Below the pieces are notes generated by a model. It was not told the DNA's origin, did not search any database, and worked only from the letters and a program-made list of their open reading frames with translations. DNA of 64,000 nt from JBJMLO01 sp045805265 (lineage in GTDB: Bacteria; Actinomycetota; UBA4738; JACQTL01): contig JBJMLO010000013.1 in assembly GCA_045805265.1 (NCBI GenBank), forward strand, positions 248,001 to 312,000, read 5' to 3'. A program made the translations under genes and the position numbers. Below are positions 17,007-25,025 of this stretch, piece after piece (the first letter of the stretch is position 1; each line of letters starts with the position of its first letter).

Positions 17007-17683
17007 TACAGCGCGTCCCGGAGGGTGTCAGGAAGGGGCTTGCGGACGCCGGTCAGGAACGGGACCTCGACGCTCGTGTACCGGCGGGCCCTCGCGTCGC
17101 GCAGCCGGCGGATGCAGTCGACGATCTCGGTGAGGTCGTCGGCCTCGAATGCCAGGATCCATTCCCAGTCGCCGATGCCGAAGTTCGACGTGGTGTTGGC
17201 CAGCACGCCGGGGAACTCGCGCCCCATCTCGCCGTGCTCCCGGAGCAGCTCGGCCCGCTCCTCGCGCGGGATCAGGTACCAGTCGTGCGACCGCACGAAG
17301 GGGTACACGTTCAGATACCGCTTCGGGCCCTCGCCCTTCATGAACGCCGGGACGTGGTCCTTCGCCACCTCCGGCGGCCGGTGGACGCCGAGGAACGCGT
17401 GGGTCTGCTCGAGGCCCCGGCCGAGCGCAGTGCGACGGAACGCCGCCAGCAGCTCCTGGACCTCGTCCGGGGACCGGGCCACCCACCACATCATGAGGTC
17501 GGCGTCGGTGCGGAACGCCACGGTCGAGTAGACGCCGCGGAGGTGCACCCGGTCGTCCCACTCCTTGAACAGGACCTCGGCGTCGTGGGCGAGCCCGAGG
17601 TGGTCGGACGCGCCCTCACGAAGCTCTCTGGTGATCCGGAAGGCCGGGTAGTACGCGTAGGTCGGGCGCTCGTCGTTCGTCAT
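17006..17683 (-). CDS. hemQ: Coproheme decarboxylase (HemQ/ChdC, chlorite-dismutase family)
   Basis: A 225-residue protein of the chlorite dismutase family in its heme-making branch, which turns coproheme into heme b with peroxide. Landmarks are TYAYYPAFRI near the start, VYSTVAFRTDADLMMWW, KRYLNVYPFVRSHDWYLI with the tyrosine region used as radical site, LREHGEMGREFP with the probable proximal His, and GDWEWILAFEAD. Its presence beside hemH and hemE shows that this organism uses the coproporphyrin-dependent pathway. The ATG overlaps the hemH stop as ATGA. Also called chdC. Confidence 0.95.
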   Translation of the reverse strand: MTNDERPTYAYYPAFRITRELREGASDHLGLAHDAEVLFKEWDDRVHLRGVYSTVAFRTDADLMMWWVARSPDEVQELLAAFRRTALGRGLEQTHAFLGVHRPPEVAKDHVPAFMKGEGPKRYLNVYPFVRSHDWYLIPREERAELLREHGEMGREFPGVLANTTSNFGIGDWEWILAFEADDLTEIVDCIRRLRDARARRYTSVEVPFLTGVRKPLPDTLRDAL

Positions 17684-18669
17684 GTGTCGGTGTCCTCCTC
17701 GGCGACATGATCCCGGATCGCGGCGGCCACCGCGTGCAGCAATTCCGGATGGTCGTTCGGCATCTCGGTCCGCACGAGGCGGGCCCCGGCGCGGCGGGCT
17801 ACCTCCCGGGCCTCGATGTCGAGGTCGTACAGGATCTCCAGGTGGTCCGAGACGAACCCCGCCGAGCACACCACGATGGCCGGGTGGCCGTCCCTGGCCA
17901 GGGCGGGGATGGCGTCTGAGAGGGCCGGGCCCCACCAGGGGTCGGCGGTCCGCCCGGCGCTCTGCCACGCGACCTCGGTGCGCTGGGTCAGGGCGATGGA
18001 GCCGACGACGAGGTCGGCGGTGGCCCGGAGCTGGTCCCGGTACGTGCAGGAGGCCTCGCACCGCACCGCCGTGCACCGGAGGCACCGCTGCGAGCCGTCC
18101 GGCAGCGTCCGCGCCGGCAGCGAGTGCGCGGTGAACACGATCGCGGCGCCGTCCCGCTCTTCCTGGGTCAACTGGTCGAGCGCGTTCAGCACCCGGCCGG
18201 CCAGGAACCCGACGAACTCCGGCCGCCGGTACCAGTCGCGGACGAACGTGAACGCCGGGCCCCCGTCCTCGGCCACCGCCTTCTCGACCCGCCCGACGTA
18301 CGTCTCGACCGACATGCCGGACCAGTGGGGCGCCATGACCACGCCCACGCCCAGCTCGACGCCGTCCTCGCGCATGCGCGCCACGCCGTCCTCGATGAAC
18401 GGCGGGGAATGCTTCATCCCCAGGTACGGACGGTAGGGCTCCTCGCCGGTCTCCTCGTTCAGCGCGCGGGCGATGCCCTCGGCCTGGCGCGTCGTGACGT
18501 CGAGCAGCGGGAACCGGTTGCCGATCGCGGCGTAGCGTTCCCGCAGGGCGCGGAGGTGATCGGGAGCCGGCGGGCGTCCCCCGCGGATGTCGGTGTAGTA
18601 GCGCTCGATGTCGTCCGGGCCGGACGCGGTGCCGTACGCCATGACCAGCAGACCGACGGGCCCGGTCAT
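17680..18669 (-). CDS. hemH: Coproporphyrin ferrochelatase with internal Fe-S-type cysteine motif
   Basis: A 329-residue ferrochelatase (CpfC in the coproporphyrin route), which inserts ferrous iron into coproporphyrin III. FTAHSLP holds the catalytic H182, and GFVSDHLEILYDLD holds E278. Between them, residues 196-208 form C-x2-C-x4-C-x3-C, an internal four-cysteine motif like that of [2Fe-2S] ferrochelatases. The ATG overlaps the hemE stop as ATGA. In this pathway the enzyme feeds HemQ, whose gene follows directly. Confidence 0.95.
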   Translation of the reverse strand: MTGPVGLLVMAYGTASGPDDIERYYTDIRGGRPPAPDHLRALRERYAAIGNRFPLLDVTTRQAEGIARALNEETGEEPYRPYLGMKHSPPFIEDGVARMREDGVELGVGVVMAPHWSGMSVETYVGRVEKAVAEDGGPAFTFVRDWYRRPEFVGFLAGRVLNALDQLTQEERDGAAIVFTAHSLPARTLPDGSQRCLRCTAVRCEASCTYRDQLRATADLVVGSIALTQRTEVAWQSAGRTADPWWGPALSDAIPALARDGHPAIVVCSAGFVSDHLEILYDLDIEAREVARRAGARLVRTEMPNDHPELLHAVAAAIRDHVAEEDTDT

Positions 18670-19694
18670 GCCGCGCCGGCCTGTGCCGTGCGCCCGTGGA
18701 CCAGCTCGACGACGCCCCGGAGCGCTGCTGGATCCGTCGCCGGCAGCACGCCATGGCCGAGGTTGAACACGTGTCCCGGCCGGCCGCCCGCGGCGTCGAT
18801 CACCTCGAGCACCTTGCGCCGCAACGTGTCCGGGGCGGCGAGGACCGCGGCCGGATCGAGGTTGCCTTGCACCGCCACGCCATCTCCCAGCTGCTTCCAG
18901 GCCTCGTCCAGCGGGGTGCGCCAGTCCACGCCGACCACGTCTGCCCCCGCGTCGCGCACGGCCTCCAGCAGGTGGGCGGCGCCGACGCCAAAGTGGATGC
19001 GGGGAACCCCGCTCAACCCCTCCAGGATCCGCCGGGAATACGGCAGCACGTGTTCGCGGTAGTCGTCCTCGCTCAGCGCGCCGACCCACGAGTCGAACAG
19101 CTGGATCGCCGACGCCCCCGCATCGACCTGGGCGCGGAGGTGGGCCAGCATGGAGCGGGCCAGCAGGGTCATCAGCCGTTCCCACGTCGCGGGGTCCGAC
19201 CACATCAGGGCCTTGGTCCGCGCGTAGTCGCGCGACGGGCCCCCCTCCACGAGGTACGAGGCCACCGTGAACGGCGCCCCGGCGAACGCGATCAATGGGT
19301 GGTCAAGCACATTGACCAGTTCCCGGACGGCCTCCGCGACGAATGGCACGTCGGTCTCGGGCTCCAGCACGTGGAGCCGATCGATGTCGCCTGTGGTCCG
19401 GATCGGCGGATCGACGACCGGGCCGCGGCCCTCGACGATCTCGACCCCGGCCCCCATGGCCGCGACCGGGACCATGATGTCGGAGAACAGGATCGCGGCG
19501 TCGACCCCGAGCTGCTCGACCGGCAGGGACGTGACCCGGACGGCCAGCTCGGGCGTCCGGCAGATGTCGAGGATGCCGTACCGTTCGCGGAGGGCGCGGT
19601 ACTCGGGCTGGTACCGACCCGCCTGCCGCATGAACCAGACCGGGGTCCGCTCGACCGGCTCGCGCCGGCAGGCCCGCAGGAACACGTCGTCCAT
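18666..19694 (-). CDS. hemE: Uroporphyrinogen decarboxylase
   Basis: A 342-residue enzyme that removes four carboxyl groups from uroporphyrinogen III to give coproporphyrinogen III. PVWFMRQAGRYQPEYR is the N-terminal signature with the substrate arginines, ILFSDIMVP carries the catalytic Asp, and IQLFDSWVGALS, VGVDWRTPLDEAW, VQGNLDP and FNLGHGVLP are all conserved. The ATG at 19694 gives the normal length; an open frame reaching 19877 would add an unrelated leader. It is the first gene of the heme cluster, with TACCAT 9 nt before the start. Confidence 0.97.
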   Translation of the reverse strand: MDDVFLRACRREPVERTPVWFMRQAGRYQPEYRALRERYGILDICRTPELAVRVTSLPVEQLGVDAAILFSDIMVPVAAMGAGVEIVEGRGPVVDPPIRTTGDIDRLHVLEPETDVPFVAEAVRELVNVLDHPLIAFAGAPFTVASYLVEGGPSRDYARTKALMWSDPATWERLMTLLARSMLAHLRAQVDAGASAIQLFDSWVGALSEDDYREHVLPYSRRILEGLSGVPRIHFGVGAAHLLEAVRDAGADVVGVDWRTPLDEAWKQLGDGVAVQGNLDPAAVLAAPDTLRRKVLEVIDAAGGRPGHVFNLGHGVLPATDPAALRGVVELVHGRTAQAGAA

Positions 19695-19703
19695 GGCCGG
19701 GCC

Positions 19704-19709
19704 ATGGTA
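19704..19709 (-). promoter_or_regulatory. Putative -10 box (TACCAT) for the heme operon
   Basis: TACCAT on the minus strand ends 9 nt before the hemE ATG, with no ribosome-binding site. It lies in a 69-nt divergent gap shared with the LLM oxidoreductase promoter, so the two promoters are almost back to back. Confidence 0.35.
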
Positions 19710-19750
19710 TCGGCGCGGGCCCCTGGCAACGCGGATCCCGCGCCTTGACC

Positions 19751-19756
19751 TATCCT
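19751..19756 (+). promoter_or_regulatory. Putative -10 box (TATCCT) for the LLM oxidoreductase
   Basis: TATCCT ends 7 nt before the ATG at 19764. The same hexamer stands 7-8 nt before the MoxR and amidohydrolase genes. The TTGACC directly in front touches it and so cannot be its -35. Confidence 0.5.
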
Positions 19757-19763
19757 CCGCAGC

Positions 19764-20711
19764 ATGCGTGTGAACCTGATGATCGAGGGGCAGGAGGGCG
19801 TGACCTGGCCGCAGTGGGTGGCGCTCGCCGGGGCCTGTGAGGAGCACGGGCTCGAGGGGCTGTTCCGGTCGGATCATTACGCGACGATCAGCCCGTTCCT
19901 GGAGCGGGGGTCGCTCGACGCGTGGGCGACCCTGTCGGCGCTCGCCGCGGTCACCTCGCGGATCCGGCTGGGAACGCTCGTGTCGCCCGCGACGTTCCGG
20001 TACCCGGCGGTGCTCGCCAAGTCAGCCGTGACGGCGGACCACGTCTCGGAGGGACGCATCGAGCTCGGAATGGGCGCGGGATGGTACTCGGACGACCACA
20101 GCCGGTACGGATTCCCGTTCCCCGAGACCCGCGTTCGCATGGAGGTGCTGGCCGAGCAGCTGGAGATCGTCCACCGGCAGTGGCACGAGGAGCCGTTCTC
20201 GTTCGAGGGGAAGCACTACACGCTGCGGGACTGCCACGCCGAGCCGAAGCCCGTGCAGCGGCCCCATCCGCCGCTGATCGTGGGGGGCTCGGGCGGGCGG
20301 GGGAGCGCGACGCTGGCCGCGAGGTGGGCCGACGAGTACAACACGGTCTTCTCCTCGCCCGAGGAATGCGCGCGGCGCCGGGCGATGGTGGCGGAGTGTT
20401 GGGAGCGCGAGGGCCGGGACCCGGCCACCCTCCGGTTCTCGGTGATGACCGGGTGCGTCGTGGGGGAGGATCACGCGGACGCGGTGCGGCGCGCCGGGCG
20501 GGTCGCCGAGCGGCGCGGGGGCAGCGCCGACGACGGGGAGGCGCTGCTCCGGGATCAGGCCGGGGCCTGGGTCGTCGGCACGGTGAACGAGGCCAGGGCT
20601 CGGCTGCGCGAGTTGGAGGACGCCGGCGTGGAGCGGGTCATGCTCCAGCACCTCGCGCACGACGACGTCGAGATGGTGGCGCTGATCGGCCGGGAGCTCG
20701 CCCTCGCCTAG
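19764..20711 (+). CDS. LLM-class (luciferase-like) F420-dependent-type oxidoreductase
   Basis: A 315-residue luciferase-like monooxygenase-fold protein. Typical segments are GLEGLFRSDHY, LSALAAVTSRIRLGTLVSP, ELGMGAGWYSDDHSRYGFPFP and RPHPPLIVGGSG, the pattern of actinobacterial F420-type enzymes of the Rv-family rather than bacterial luciferase. These reduce or oxidise small molecules using F420H2 or FMN. The substrate is unknown. It is divergent from hemE and ends on a CTAG shared with the convergent HEAT gene. Confidence 0.85.
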   Translation: MRVNLMIEGQEGVTWPQWVALAGACEEHGLEGLFRSDHYATISPFLERGSLDAWATLSALAAVTSRIRLGTLVSPATFRYPAVLAKSAVTADHVSEGRIELGMGAGWYSDDHSRYGFPFPETRVRMEVLAEQLEIVHRQWHEEPFSFEGKHYTLRDCHAEPKPVQRPHPPLIVGGSGGRGSATLAARWADEYNTVFSSPEECARRRAMVAECWEREGRDPATLRFSVMTGCVVGEDHADAVRRAGRVAERRGGSADDGEALLRDQAGAWVVGTVNEARARLRELEDAGVERVMLQHLAHDDVEMVALIGRELALA

Positions 20712-21346
20712 GCGTGGCGCTCGGAGCGCGAGTCGCGGAGCATCGCCGCGAGCGCGGCGACGGCCTCCTCGCGCACCTCGGCACTGGGGTCGTGGTTCGC
20801 GGCGTCGAGCAGCGCCCTGGTCACCCTGGGGCTGCCGACCTCCCTGAGCGAGCGCACGGCCTCTCGCCGCACCACGGGGAAGTCGTCGTGCAGCGCTTCG
20901 AGCAGCGCGTCGACCTTGGGCGGGTCGTCCGGGAGGGCCCGGATCGCCCGGACCAGGGCGAGTGGGTCCGGACGCCGGGGCCGGGAGGTCGGGACGACGA
21001 GCGCGGGGTCGCGGGGCCGTGGGGTCGGGACGACGTGCTCCGGACCGCGCGGCCGTGGGGTCGGGGCGACCAGCGCCGTGTCGGGGGACCGTGGAGTCGA
21101 GACCGGCGCCTGGTCGCGGGGCCGCGGGGTCGGGGTGGCGAGGGCCGCGTTGCTGGCCGGTGATGCCGGGCCGCCCAGCGCCGCGTTCCTGAGCCCTGAC
21201 GCCGGACCGGCGAGAGCCGCCCGGGTCGCCCGTGTCGATCGCCACACGGCGAACACCGCGAAGCATGCGACCCCGGCGATTGCGAATACCGTGACGAGAG
21301 CCAGGACCGACCGCTCGTCGAGCGTCATCCGGATCACTGCTGTCAT
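20708..21346 (-). CDS. Membrane-anchored HEAT-repeat protein with Pro/Arg repeat linker
   Basis: A 212-residue protein. Residues 14-36 form a membrane helix (LALVTVFAIAGVACFAVFAV). Residues 70-128 are a low-complexity linker built of about five copies of a 12-residue unit close to VVPTPRPRDPAL. Residues 128-205 are HEAT/PBS-lyase-like repeats (FPVVRREAVRSLREVG and AEVREEAVAALAAML). It probably serves as an anchored scaffold binding another protein; the partner is unknown. The ATG at 21346 is chosen because GCGGGGGG precedes it, giving a clean helix. Its TAG stop shares the CTAG palindrome with the LLM gene stop. Confidence 0.72.
   Translation of the reverse strand: MTAVIRMTLDERSVLALVTVFAIAGVACFAVFAVWRSTRATRAALAGPASGLRNAALGGPASPASNAALATPTPRPRDQAPVSTPRSPDTALVAPTPRPRGPEHVVPTPRPRDPALVVPTSRPRRPDPLALVRAIRALPDDPPKVDALLEALHDDFPVVRREAVRSLREVGSPRVTRALLDAANHDPSAEVREEAVAALAAMLRDSRSERHA
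20966..21139. repeat. Degenerate 36-nt tandem repeat inside the HEAT gene
   Basis: About five degenerate copies of a unit near 36 nt (one copy is 33 nt) encode the PTPRPR linker. Each unit contains GGGGCCGTGGGGTCGGG or a close variant. Copy number could vary between strains. Confidence 0.65.
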
Positions 21347-21578
21347 GCCCCCCGCTTCCTGTTCCGCGTGCGCCGCCGGACGGACCACGTTGCGGACGTG
21401 TACGCCCGCGCTCCGGAAGCGACGCTACCGCGGGGGCCGGACAGCTTCATCGGCCAAGGGGCACCTTTCCTCGGCATCGGATTGGGCATTCTGTCCTAGG
21501 CCCACCGTCCGCCTCGCGGCACACCGCCGAGCCTCCGGGGGGTGGGCTGTCCCCGCCCGGCGCGAGAGACTGGGAGGG

Positions 21579-23642
21579 ATGACCGAGGCCGTCGCACCGG
21601 AGTCGCGGAGCGCGAACCGGCTCGCCGGGGAGACCAGTCCGTACCTGCTCCAGCACGCCCACAATCCCGTGGACTGGTACCCCTGGAGCCCGGAGGCGCT
21701 CGAGCGCGCCCGCCGGGAGGGCCGCCCGATCCTGCTGTCGGTCGGATATGCGGCCTGCCACTGGTGCCACGTCATGGAGCGGGAGTCGTTCGAGGACCCC
21801 GAGACGGCCGCGCTCATGAACCGGCACTTCGTCTGCATCAAGGTCGACCGGGAGGAACGCCCCGACATCGACGCGATCTACATGGACGCGGTCCAGGCCA
21901 TGACCGGGTCGGGCGGGTGGCCCATGACCGTGTTCTGCACCCCGGACGGCGAGCCCTTCTTCGGAGGTACGTACTTCCCGGACGATGACCGGCACGGCAT
22001 GCCGGCCTTCCGCCGCGTGCTGACCGCGGTGGCGGAGGCGTGGGCGGACCGGCGGGAGGAGGCCGTCGGGCAGGGCCGGGCGCTGGCCCGCGCGATCGGC
22101 CGGGCCGCGAACGTCCGGGCCTCCGCCGAGCCTCTGTCCGAGGACCTCCTCCGCGATGCCTTCGCCGGGCTGCGGCGGGGGTTCGACGAGACGTGGGGAG
22201 GCATCGGCGGAGCCCCGAAGTTCCCCCAGCCCATGACGTGGGAGTTCGTCCTGCGGTGTCACCTCCGCGGGACGCCGGAAGCCGGAGACATGCTCCGCCG
22301 GACCCTCGACCGGATGGCCGGCGGGGGCATGTACGACCAGCTGGGCGGCGGGTTCCACCGGTACTCGGTGGACGGCCGGTGGCACGTCCCCCACTTCGAG
22401 AAGATGCTCTACGACAACGCCCAGCTCGCCCTGCTGTACCTGCATGGCTGGCAGGTCCTGGGCCGGGAACGCCACCGACGTGTGGTGGTCGAGACGCTCG
22501 ACTACCTCCTGCGGGAGATGCGCCACCCGGCCGGCGGGCTCTTCTCCTCCCAGGACGCCGACTCCGACGGCGTCGAGGGCAAGTTCTTCGTCTGGTCGTT
22601 CGACGAGCTCGTCGAGATCGCTGGCCCGGAGGTCGCCGCGTACTTCGGCGCCACGCCCGGCGGGAACTGGGAGGGCACGAACGTCCTGTGGACCCCGTTC
22701 CCCGCGGGAACCGTCGCCGCGGAGCTGGGCATCGCGGAGGAGGAGCTGCTGCGGCGGGTCGAGGAGGCCCGGCCCCGGCTGCTCGAGCGCCGGGAGCGGC
22801 GGGTTCGCCCGGCCACCGACGACAAGATCCTGGCCGGCTGGAACGCGCTGGCGATCCGGGCGCTGGCCGAGGCCGGACGGGTGCTCGGCGAGCCGAGGTA
22901 CGTGGAGGCGGCGGTCGCGGCGGCGGAGTTCGTGCTGCGGGAGCTCCGCAGCGCGGACGGACGGCTGCTGCGTACATGGCGGGAGGGCCGGGCCGGTGGG
23001 CCGGCCTACGCCGACGACCATGCGCTGATGGCGCGGGCCTGCCTGACCCTGCACGAGACCACGCTGGACGTGCGGTGGTACCGGGAGGCGCGGGCGCTGG
23101 CCGGCGACCTGGTCCGGCTGTACCACGACGCGGAGCAGGGCGGCTTCTTCCAGACGGGCTCCGACGCCGAGGCCCTGGTGGTCCGGCCCAAGGAGCTGGA
23201 CGACAACGCCGTGCCCGGCGGGAACTCTGCCGCCGCCGAGGTCCTGCTGCGGCTGGCGCTGATCGAGGGCGACGCCGAGCTGGAACGGGCCGGCGTGTCG
23301 GCGCTGCGCCTCGTGCGCGACGCGATGGCCCGCGCGCCGTCGGGGTTCGGCCACGCGCTGTGCGCCCTGGACCTGTATCTGTCGACGGCGCGCGAGGTCG
23401 CGGTGGTCGGCCCGGCCGACGACCCGGCGACGCGCGCCCTGGCGGAGCGCGTGTGGGCGACGTTCCGGCCGAACGTCGTGCTGGCGGCCGGGGCGCCGGA
23501 CGACCCGGGCGCGGCGGCGATCCCCCTGCTGGCCGGGCGGGGGCTGGTCGACGCCCGGCCAGCCGCCTACGTCTGTGAGCGGTTCGCGTGCCGGCGGCCG
23601 GTCACCGACCCGGCCGAGCTGGATGCCGAGCTGCAGACCTGA
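21579..23642 (+). CDS. DUF255 thioredoxin-like / glycosidase-fold protein (YyaL, SSP411 type)
   Basis: A 687-residue protein of the widespread YyaL/SSP411 family. Residues 15-180 are a thioredoxin-like DUF255 domain: SPYLLQHAHNPVDWYPW, then GYAACHWCHVME with C60-x2-C63, and IKVDREERPDID. The remainder is an alpha/alpha barrel like those of N-acylglucosamine epimerases, with GGMYDQLGGGFHRYSVD, WHVPHFEKMLYDNAQL and DDKILAGWNALAI. Family members are conserved from bacteria to man, but the reaction is not established. The ATG at 21579 follows GGGAGGG closely. The gene is complete and standard in length. Confidence 0.9.
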   Translation: MTEAVAPESRSANRLAGETSPYLLQHAHNPVDWYPWSPEALERARREGRPILLSVGYAACHWCHVMERESFEDPETAALMNRHFVCIKVDREERPDIDAIYMDAVQAMTGSGGWPMTVFCTPDGEPFFGGTYFPDDDRHGMPAFRRVLTAVAEAWADRREEAVGQGRALARAIGRAANVRASAEPLSEDLLRDAFAGLRRGFDETWGGIGGAPKFPQPMTWEFVLRCHLRGTPEAGDMLRRTLDRMAGGGMYDQLGGGFHRYSVDGRWHVPHFEKMLYDNAQLALLYLHGWQVLGRERHRRVVVETLDYLLREMRHPAGGLFSSQDADSDGVEGKFFVWSFDELVEIAGPEVAAYFGATPGGNWEGTNVLWTPFPAGTVAAELGIAEEELLRRVEEARPRLLERRERRVRPATDDKILAGWNALAIRALAEAGRVLGEPRYVEAAVAAAEFVLRELRSADGRLLRTWREGRAGGPAYADDHALMARACLTLHETTLDVRWYREARALAGDLVRLYHDAEQGGFFQTGSDAEALVVRPKELDDNAVPGGNSAAAEVLLRLALIEGDAELERAGVSALRLVRDAMARAPSGFGHALCALDLYLSTAREVAVVGPADDPATRALAERVWATFRPNVVLAAGAPDDPGAAAIPLLAGRGLVDARPAAYVCERFACRRPVTDPAELDAELQT

Positions 23643-24176
23643 CTATTGACGGGCGTAGGTTCCCGTCAACGAGCCCTGGGCCAGGACGTCGTGGGGGATG
23701 ACCTCTTCCGGGGATTCCCCCGATGCGTACGGTGACGGGATGCCGGCCGGGGCCTCGTACACCGAGATCACGTAGTGGTGGGGCGCGTCGCCTGTTGGGG
23801 GACATGGCCCGCCGTAACCGTTTCTGTCGAAACCGTTGCGCCCCTCGATCCCCACCGTGGAGCCGCCTCCCACGGCGCCTGAGGTGCCCCCCGGAATGTC
23901 GTACACCAACCAGTGGACGAAGTCGTTGGCGTCCGCGTCGGTCATCAGCGCGACGAACGTTCCTCCGGACGGAGCGCCCGACCACCGCACTGGAGGCGGC
24001 ACGTCGGCGCCGTCGCACGTGTACTCGCGCGGGATCGAGCCACCGTCGGCGAATGCCGGGCTCGACACCCGCAGGTGCAAACGGGCACTCGCCGACGGCA
24101 GATCGTGGCCGGAGCCTCCGGAGCCGGAACATGCCACGAGCATTGCAACGAGCGCTGCCACGAGCGGAGCCTTCAC
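23643..24176 (-). CDS. PEBP-family (YbhB/YbcL, Raf-kinase-inhibitor-like) lipoprotein
   Basis: A 177-residue exported lipoprotein. The N-terminus has a signal peptide ending in the lipobox LVAC (Cys16), then a Gly/Ser linker. The remainder is a PEBP domain: LRVSSPAFADGGSIPREYTCDG, PPPVRWSGAPSGG, ALMTDADANDFVHWLVYDIP with the DxDxxxxxHW binding-pocket pattern, and YGGPCPPTGDAPHHYVISVYE. Bacterial PEBPs bind anionic ligands; the function is poorly known. The GTG start overlaps the HAD gene stop as GTGA, so the two are co-transcribed. Confidence 0.88.
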   Translation of the reverse strand: MKAPLVAALVAMLVACSGSGGSGHDLPSASARLHLRVSSPAFADGGSIPREYTCDGADVPPPVRWSGAPSGGTFVALMTDADANDFVHWLVYDIPGGTSGAVGGGSTVGIEGRNGFDRNGYGGPCPPTGDAPHHYVISVYEAPAGIPSPYASGESPEEVIPHDVLAQGSLTGTYARQ

Positions 24177-24943
24177 CCGAGCGCCTCCGGGAGGTCTGCG
24201 ATGGAATCGAGGACCAGGTCCGGCCGCTGCTCGGACGCCTCGAGTGTCTCCGGGCGGAACTTCCCCGTCCGGACGAGGACCCCGGTGAGCCCGCAACGCT
24301 GTGCGGCCAGCACATCCGCGTCGAGGTCGTCGCCGACCATCGCCACCCGGCCGGGGTCGAGGCCGAGGAGCGAGACGCACGACCCGAAGAAGTCGGGCGA
24401 CGGCTTCCCTGTGACGGTGGCGGTCGTCCCTGTGGCCAGCTCCAGCCCGGCCACGAACGCGCCGGCGTCGAGCGTGAGCCCGCGGTCGGTCATCCACGAC
24501 AGGTTCCGGTGCATGGCGACGAGTGCTGCACCACCGAGCAGCATCCGGAACGCGCGGTCCAGCCGCTCCCAGGTGAAGTCCTCGTCGGCGCCTGCCACCA
24601 GGACCACGTCGCCGTCCTCCTCGACGAACCGCACGCCCTCCAGGTCCTCCCGCGCCGCCTGCCCCCCGACCTGGAACACCCCCGCCCCGGGATGGCGCCG
24701 CCGCAGGAACTCTCGAGCCACCGCCGGCGCCGTCACCAGGTCCTCCGCGCCGACCGCGATCCCGGCGCCCCGCAACGTGTCCGCCAGCCGCACGCGGGTC
24801 ATGCTGCTCGCGTTCGTCGCCAGCAGGAACGGCACGCCCCGCTCCCGCAACCACCGCATGGTTTCGACGGCACCCGGCAGGGCCCGCCACGACACGGTCA
24901 GCACTCCGTCCACGTCGAGCAGCACGCCGTCCACCGACCCCAC
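24173..24943 (-). CDS. HAD-IIA subfamily phosphatase
   Basis: A HAD hydrolase of about 256 residues in the NagD/LHPP-like subfamily IIA. VLLDVDGVL carries the nucleophile and acid Asp pair, FLLATNASS the second motif, GKPSPDFF the lysine, and VAMVGDDLDADV the last acidic motif. The cap region between motifs II and III is of type C2. Substrates in this group are small phosphate esters such as p-nitrophenyl phosphate, AMP or glycerol phosphate. The GTG at 24943 is chosen because HAD-IIA proteins start shortly before the DVDG motif; a TTG at 24979 would add 12 residues. Confidence 0.85.
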   Translation of the reverse strand: MGSVDGVLLDVDGVLTVSWRALPGAVETMRWLRERGVPFLLATNASSMTRVRLADTLRGAGIAVGAEDLVTAPAVAREFLRRRHPGAGVFQVGGQAAREDLEGVRFVEEDGDVVLVAGADEDFTWERLDRAFRMLLGGAALVAMHRNLSWMTDRGLTLDAGAFVAGLELATGTTATVTGKPSPDFFGSCVSLLGLDPGRVAMVGDDLDADVLAAQRCGLTGVLVRTGKFRPETLEASEQRPDLVLDSIADLPEALG

Positions 24944-25025
24944 CGCCGCATTGTCGCCAGGGCCCGGGGACCCGGGCAACCGAGCGCCACGCCGGGGGCG
25001 ACCTCGGGGGTTCCGGCGAGCGGTG

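Noticed and set aside
15339..17531. Plus-strand open frame of 730 codons opposite hemD and hemC
   Set aside because: The heme genes on the other strand have intact catalytic residues; this is a compositional shadow.
19741..19756. TTGACC as a -35 element for the LLM gene
   Set aside because: It directly touches the TATCCT box, so there is no 16-18 nt spacer; TATCCT alone is kept as a leaderless -10.
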